In this document: piece after piece, positions 27,901 to 32,895 of the stretch
Position numbering within the stretch: the first letter of the stretch is position 1
Layout: every line of letters begins with the position of its first letter
Assembly: GCA_003427395.1 (NCBI GenBank)
Contig: BFEA01000284.1
Coordinates: 1,488,582-1,521,476 of the forward strand
Source: Chara braunii
Lineage: Eukaryota; Streptophyta; Charophyceae; Charales; Characeae
DNA length: 32,895 nt
Reading direction: 5' to 3'
Notes under the pieces: generated by a model
Seen by the model: only the letters and a program-made list of their open reading frames with translations
Databases searched by the model: none
Told to the model about the DNA's origin: nothing
Position numbers and translations under genes: made by a program

Positions 27901-28760
27901 AATCCGATAACAAAGAATGAGATTTGGTCAACATTACTACAATCGCAAGAAAACAAAACACCAGGAATAGATGACTTGCCCAAGGAATTCTAGGAAGTCA
28001 TGTGGTCAATTCTCTCTAATGACCTTATGGAGTTTAGAAACATGTTCAGGAATCTGGTTACAAAGGAGAGTTGGTGGGACAAAGAGTACTTCTTTGCTTT
28101 ACAAAAAAAAAGATAAGGCTAACATTAGGAATAGTATGTCAATCACATTACTAATAGTGGTAAATAAGATGTTAGCAAAAACAATATCTAATAGATTGAT
28201 CCCAATAATGTCTGATCTCATTCATCCTACACAAACTGGTTTTATCGAAGGGCGTCATGTATAAGATAATATCTTATTAATCAATGAAATTGTCAAACTT
28301 TCTCGTTAGTCTCGCCCCAACACCACATTTATATTCATAGATTTTGAAAAAACTTATGATCATTTGGGCTTACGTTTTCTAGACGCATGTTTGCAAAAAA
28401 ATAATTTTGGTTTTACACTGAGGCAATGGGTCAATTTTCTACATTGCAATGCAATAACCAGGATTCAAGTAGGTCATCTTTCGCCCGAGATTAAACTCCA
28501 GAGATGAGTCAGGCAGGGAGACTCGTTAACACCTTTTCTCTTTCTGATCATAACGGAAGCTTTGACAACTAATTGAAGATGTAATCATAATCTTCAACGT
28601 TTAAAAATTGTTGGGATTCATTCCAATTACTTCAATGTTTGCAGATGATCTTACCCTTTCTTGAGGCCTCGTCAGATAACATGAAAGAAATCAAAACACT
28701 TATGGACACATTCTTTATGGTATCAGACATGGTCTTTAACTGGGGAAGCAAGTCACAGGG
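27901..28760 (+). pseudogene. LINE-2 reverse transcriptase
   Basis: Motifs in order are NKTPGIDDLPKEF (near 27954), NSMSITLLIVVNKMLAKTI and LIHPTQTGFIEGRHV (28130-28260), FIFIDFEKTYDHLGL (FIDFEKTYD at 28334-28360), VRQGDSLTPFLFLIITEAL (from 28508) and SMFADDLTLS (FADD at 28638-28649). These are the conserved blocks of non-LTR reverse transcriptase. Stops interrupt it after PKEF, after GRHV, before VRQGD and after DDLTLS, along with frame changes, so it is inactive. It is diverged from the minus-strand LINE at 20838-23283. Confidence 0.88.
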
Positions 28761-29671
28761 ATGGTGGATTCACTCCTATGGAGTTAGGCCCCCAAAAATA
28801 CCAAGTGTGAAATGACTTCCTTTGGATGCCCCAATTAGAGTATTGAGAGTATCTCTGACAACATAAGGCAAACCATCAATTAATGATGAATGAATTTTTA
28901 CGCCAACATCAAACAAACTGAATCATTGGAAAAATAAACACACTTCAATTTTTGGTAGAGCCTTAATCATTAAGCTGACATTAACAATGTTGTATCGACC
29001 TCTATAAATCAGTCATTTGGTCACTAGGCAAATCAGCGACCAATGACTTAAAGAAACCGAGTACAGCATTTCTTTGGAGAGGGGTTCAAGAGGCCCCTAG
29101 GGCAATCCCTCGAGTGGCCTGGCCCACTCTCATACAACCTAAGTCCAAGGGAGGATTAAGTCTTTTGGACCTTGTTGTACAAAATCAGGCTTTATCACTA
29201 TGATGGATAAAAAAACTTATATTTTCTCGAAAAATTCCTTGGCAGCCTATGATTCTGGAACAGATTTGAAGACTTGCCCCCCCTTCTACAGAAAATGTAC
29301 ACCCTTTGACATGGATAGAAGACAAGTTCTAGAATATCCCTAGGCCAAACCTTGGGTCCTGTATGAAAGGAGTAAGAGGAAAATCTAGAAAGGATCTAGT
29401 AAATGGAGTAATGAGAGTCGAGGATATTTGGGATCCAATTAAAAAGGGATTGATGGCAGTTGAACAACTGGACCTACTGTACGATATGCACACTGTCTTT
29501 CAGAGTCATTAGACCAAATTACGTCCTCAATACTGATAGCGTGGGAGGCTATTCTTAAAAAAGGGCCAATCCTGCAAGAGGGGGATTAGGTATCTGGTTT
29601 TGACAATAACAATCAAAGGATCTTAGGCCAGATAGTGTACACTCATCCTCATGAGGCACTAGTTAATATCT
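28761..29671 (+). pseudogene. LINE-2 thumb and connection region
   Basis: Decayed ORF2 sequence. The KGGLSLLDLVVQNQALSL motif near 29150-29205 aligns with GGLGIIYPRQEIKAL of the other LINE. Stops are frequent. The element at 29672 cuts the region. Confidence 0.65.
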
Positions 29672-30032
29672 GCATAGCATTGAGTTTGGGCTTGGTGACC
29701 GAACCCGAACGCGGCCCAAAATCGATGGAGCCTGAACATTTTTATTGTTTTATTATTTTGCTTTCTATTTTTAATATATATAGGGGTTGGGGGGCCCTTC
29801 GGGGCATTGCTCATCACTCCTGAACATATACACACACATACACACATTACACACACACATTACACACACACACACACACCACACACACCCCACACACCAC
29901 GCACAGACGAGGACACGTTCGGCAGCCTCTTGATTTGCGCTTGGCCGAACATGTTCGGTTCCCGCTCGGTCGAGCGTCCGAACACGCTCGACTGCTCGGT
30001 GGGGCACCGAACATGTTCGGTTTGCTACACAT
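29672..30032. mobile_element. Small non-autonomous DNA element, family A copy 2
   Basis: It shares GGTGACCGAACCCGAACG near its left end and CGAACATGTTCGGTTTGCTACAC near its right end with 7491-7833, but has an unrelated core with a (CA)n tract at 29826-29900. The ten bases GTTAATATCT stand outside both ends (29662-29671 and 30033-30042) and contain the probable 8-bp target duplication. The outermost ends (TGCATAGCA on the left; TGTGTAGCA read inward from the right) form a weak inverted repeat. Insertion interrupted the LINE-2 coding sequence, which resumes on the far side. Confidence 0.75.
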
Positions 30033-31200
30033 GTTAATATCTTAGAATTACAGAGGGATTTTTCCTTTTCCAGATATGATACAGATAGGGTGGAACTTCT
30101 ACCTCACAATGCTCTCTACAAGATCAAAGTGTTATTAACTCCCTCTGTTCACAAATGGTGTGCCTACTTCCCTGAATTACTGATAGCGGAGCTCCCTATT
30201 GATCCGGGGGAATGGTGCTGGAAGACAAGCCAATATGGTAAACCTAGGACATTACAATCACTCACAGTCAAAGGTACGTATCTTTTGCTGAGACCTGAGG
30301 TTGATGTAATAACAATTATGCAGGACCGATGGGCCAAACATCTAATTATTAATATGGAGTAACTTAGACCCCTGCGCTGGTTCGAGAAAATTAAAGAAAG
30401 ACCAGCCAAGTTTTCACCTCTCCAATGGCAGATTGTGCATTGTTGCTTGCCCACCAATGACTGACTGATAGACCACACAACTTTGGAACAAAGGGGGCTT
30501 GCATTTCCTTGGTGCCAGCTCTGCCTCTCGGCATTCCCATCAAGAAAATATAGGGAAACCATAGAGCACATGTTTGCACAGTGCCCAAGATCTTTTCTGT
30601 TGTGGAGGAGATGGGATTGTGTGTGTGAATGTTTGACTGAACTAGATTGGCCATGGGATTGGCGGGCGATATTAATCGGGCATTGGGATCCCTCCACCCT
30701 GTCACTATCTACTTTTCAATGTAATCTTTTTCATCTAGGAAGGAAAGTTGTACTTTGGTCCTTATGGCACAAAAAATGTGCGTGTTATGGAAGAAGTAAG
30801 ACTTGAAGGGGAAGACTAACGGACATTGTCAAGCAATTTGTGGAAACAGAAATCCGAGTTCGAAGCATTAACACCAAGAATAAGCTCAAAACTTATCATC
30901 AAAAACTAGACATCAAAAAAATTCTCTCACAATTTCGAAAGGACTGGCTTGGGAAGTCAGAGGGGGGCAGAAACATTGGGAAACTGGAATGGGCTAGGGA
31001 AAATGTTTCTGAAATGCCACTCAAACGTGATTACAAACTGGTGTTCAATCGCTGGTGGGATTTGGGGTCTGATGATACATTAAGAGATGCTGCTGATTTT
31101 CCAGAATTCTTCCCTCCTTCGGAACTTATGTTGGTAGACCTTAAGTGGGTTCGGAGAGAGGAGGAATAAAAGTGCTACTATAATACAGACTGGTGATCAT
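30033..31200 (+). pseudogene. LINE-2 zinc-finger region and ORF2 C-terminus
   Basis: The frame 30483-30806 shows FPWCQLCLSAFPSRKYRETI and EHMFAQCPRSFLLWRRWD, a complete C-x2-C…H-x4-C zf-RVT motif. A further frame 30840-31169 encodes a basic C-terminal part (KNKLKTYHQKLDIKKILSQF, YKLVFNRWWDLGSDDTLRD). Upstream, 30090-30362 is also open and in the same sense. These frames are separated by single stops or shifts, so this end is the best-preserved part of LINE-2. Confidence 0.75.
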
Positions 31201-31446
31201 TTGCTGATAGGTTTGGGATCTGTCACATCTTGAGTTGAGTGGTGGAATGCTAGCAAGGTAACGGTGGATCAGGCGGCACTTATAGAACTGAAGAGGCAGA
31301 CCTATGCTGATTGGTTTCATGATTTATGTTCCTAAATAAACGGACTACTTAGTGTTCTTGGGACGCTGGACCCGGTTTCCAGCAGGTGATGCTCCCCACC
31401 AATAGATTGGAGCTCTTTTTGTTAAAGAAAAAAAGAAAAAAAAAAG
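31201..31446 (+). other. LINE-2 3' untranslated region and A-rich tail
   Basis: Non-coding sequence ending in an A-rich stretch (31424-31446, A-runs broken by G), the expected 3' terminus of an L1-type element. Confidence 0.6.
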
Positions 31447-31650
31447 GATATTGGTCTATATTGGTCTATAGACCCTGATGGAGTGTGACGACGCAGGTAC
31501 TTAGAGATTCTCCCAATCCCTCTCTCTCCCAACAGTCATTGTGGAACTGCATCAGGTTCGTTCCCAAGAGAGGACATAATTTTTCCCAGAATTCTTTTGT
31601 AAGTCCGTCTACACCTGGAGTCTTATCATTGTTCATGCTCCTGACTGCAA
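31447..31650 (-). pseudogene. LINE fragment, N-terminal part of reverse transcriptase
   Basis: Minus-strand translation reads VRSMNNDKTPGVDGLTKEFW then EKLCPLLGTNLMQFHND and ESLSTCVVTLHQG. NNDKTPGVDGLTKEF is the first conserved block of non-LTR reverse transcriptase. It stops near 31450 at the LINE-2 tail. It could be the missing front part of the minus-strand LINE at 20838-23283, displaced by LINE-2, or an independent fragment. Confidence 0.75.
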
Positions 31651-31689
31651 GTTTTTTATTTTTTTATTGTTTTATTTTTTTCTCGCCTG

Positions 31690-32170
31690 GCCACACAAGT
31701 GGTCCCGGGGCACTCTGGTCGCCTAGTATAGAACGGCATTTTGGGCTCAGGAGAGGAAGCAAAAGCGATGGCAGCTTACCTGTGGAGAAATGACCTGGGA
31801 GCATTTTGGGCTCAGGAGAGGAAGCAAGTTAACAAACACTCTAAGAGCTTGTATCACATGGGTCTCTTGGAAAGAAATCGCTCAACCAAGAGTGACAGGA
31901 GGCCTGGCTATCCTAGACCCAGGAGATGAGATCAAAGGCTTAAATCCTTAAGGTGATTATTAGGACTCTTCGCTAACGACGTCCCTTCAGCCCCCTTTGT
32001 ACAGATCCAAATAAGTAACCTGGCTCCCCAAACCACTTCACAACGCAGGATTCACCCTGATGCATGGATAACTAACCCAGCCTGGACCATCGCAAACAAC
32101 CGGCGACAACACAATACCGATTGCCCTCAGGTAGAATCTCAACAGGATCTGGCTAAAGACCCACTCTGGG
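31690..32170 (+). pseudogene. LINE fragment, ORF2 connection region
   Basis: Plus-strand frames read KAMAAYLWRNDLGAFWAQER and, after a frame change, GGLAILDPGDEIKGLN, aligning with GGLGIIYPRQEIKAL of the LINE at 22480. Then come VQISNLAP-like words to 32170. A 27-bp word starting GCATTTTGGGCTCAGG is repeated at 31736-31762 and 31801-31827. Orientation is opposite to the neighbouring fragment, so it is a separate insertion. It ends abruptly at the LTR start at 32171. Confidence 0.6.
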
Positions 32171-32851
32171 TGTGGCATACTGCGCAGCCACACGGGCCTG
32201 CAGGGCCCGACCAGATGGAAAATAAGGGCCCTACAGGTCCTGTGTCGTTTCAGCGTGAAAGCCTGAAAACAAGGGCCTAGAGGCCCTGTGTCGTTTCAGC
32301 CTGAAAGCCTGAAAATGAGGGCCTACAGGCCCTGTGTCGTTTCAGCCTAAAAAGGGCCCTCTGGGCCTGAAACGGAGGGCTATTTCCAGGCCCTTGTAAG
32401 ATCGACCTGCCCTGAAACTTAGGCACCAGACCAGGGTCTTAGCACAGGCCATTTTGGGCCTGTTTTCAAGACAACCTTTCTTTGAACTTCAACGCCGGGG
32501 TCTGGCACGTTTTGGCATTGGCAAGAGCAGCCTCCTGGACGGGCCAGCACTGTATAAGACTGACCTGCCCTGCAGGCTGCAGGTAGTTCATAGGGACTTC
32601 CCAGGCACTTCACGTGCAGGAGGCAGGAGGCAGTCTTCAGGATTTTGCAGCGGCACTCTGGAGGAGCGCTGCAGTAGTAGTAGTAGCGTCAGCAGTAGTC
32701 TTCAGCGCTGGGTGCTATTAGGAGCTAGAGTAGCATTGGAGAGAGAGAGAGAGATGGTTGGCGGAGGCCAGGGAGACTTACCTGTGGTGCCATAGCTCCA
32801 GCTTCGTCTTCGATGTACCTGCAACAAGGCGCCACCTTCACAGGTTAGTAC

Positions 32852-32895
<44 letters not shown>
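32171..32895 (+). repeat. Inverted third copy of the gypsy LTR, truncated by window end
   Basis: Begins TGTGGCATACTGCGC, corresponding to TGTTACATGCTGCGC of the other LTRs, and runs through the GGCC modules (32190-32400), the TATA-like TATAAGA (32553-32559), and the AGGCACTTCACGTGCAGGAGG and CAGCGCTGG segments, to a (GA)n tract at about 32853-32895. It is more diverged than the other two LTRs are from each other. It lies in the opposite orientation, so it belongs to another insertion, whose interior may lie beyond the window or which may be a solo LTR. Confidence 0.85.

Larger units (their letters stand above)
23284..31446 (+). mobile_element. L1-type LINE, plus strand, decayed (LINE-2)
   Basis: Endonuclease, reverse transcriptase, connection and zinc-finger motifs appear in the canonical order over about 8 kb, all on the plus strand. 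An A-rich tail (31424-31446, A-runs with G) ends it. The 5' limit is inferred from the end of the minus-strand LINE. Stops and frameshifts are dense, and a small DNA element is inserted at 29672-30032. No target-site duplication could be defined. Confidence 0.8.

Overview
This window reads as intergenic DNA from a large, repeat-rich eukaryotic genome. It is almost entirely transposable-element remains, and I could not identify one intact host protein-coding gene. The chromodomain Ty3/gypsy retrotransposons, L1-type LINEs, non-autonomous DNA transposons, long (CT)n/(GA)n tracts and gap Ns suggest a green-lineage genome assembled from short reads and mate pairs. My best guess is a charophyte alga such as Chara, by recall of the family style only (low to moderate confidence).

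Layout. 1-1430: trinucleotide repeat, then a 1 kb AT-rich block. 1710-2997: two direct copies of an LTR-like repeat starting TGTAACC, the first next to a primer-binding-site-like sequence. 3119-3596: a tRNA-like fragment and a 53-bp tandem repeat. 4260-4829: the 3' end of a Ty3/gypsy pol (integrase C-terminus plus chromodomain, minus strand), cut off at a (CT)n tract. 5033-5401: a 3'-truncated U2 snRNA sequence between two copies of a ~100-bp repeat. 7491-7833: a small non-autonomous DNA element. 7977-8014: a perfect Nextera mate-pair junction adapter, which is a technical artefact. 8015-10271: CCGGTT-rich tandem repeats, G/C homopolymer runs and a 54-bp tandem repeat.

10400-23283 is a nested structure. 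A degenerate minus-strand LINE is split near its 3' end by a Ty3/gypsy element (10827-20832) with two LTRs, a 5-bp target duplication (TTTGT), a polypurine tract, a tRNA-iMet-like primer site and a decayed gag-pol. The gypsy leader itself carries a 584-bp hAT-like element with perfect 10-bp terminal inverted repeats and a perfect 8-bp target duplication. 23284-31446 is a second, plus-strand LINE with recognisable endonuclease, reverse transcriptase and zinc-finger motifs but many stops; it is interrupted by a second copy of the small DNA element (29672-30032). 31447-32170 holds two more LINE fragments. 32171 to the window end is a third, inverted copy of the gypsy LTR.

No genes work together here in a host pathway. 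The readable biology is the order of insertions. The most useful practical observation is the sequencing adapter left in the assembly. I did not find a convincing new multi-gene system; the best biological leads are the three small element families with palindromic end motifs, the U2-containing duplicated unit, and the GGCC-module array in the LTR U3.
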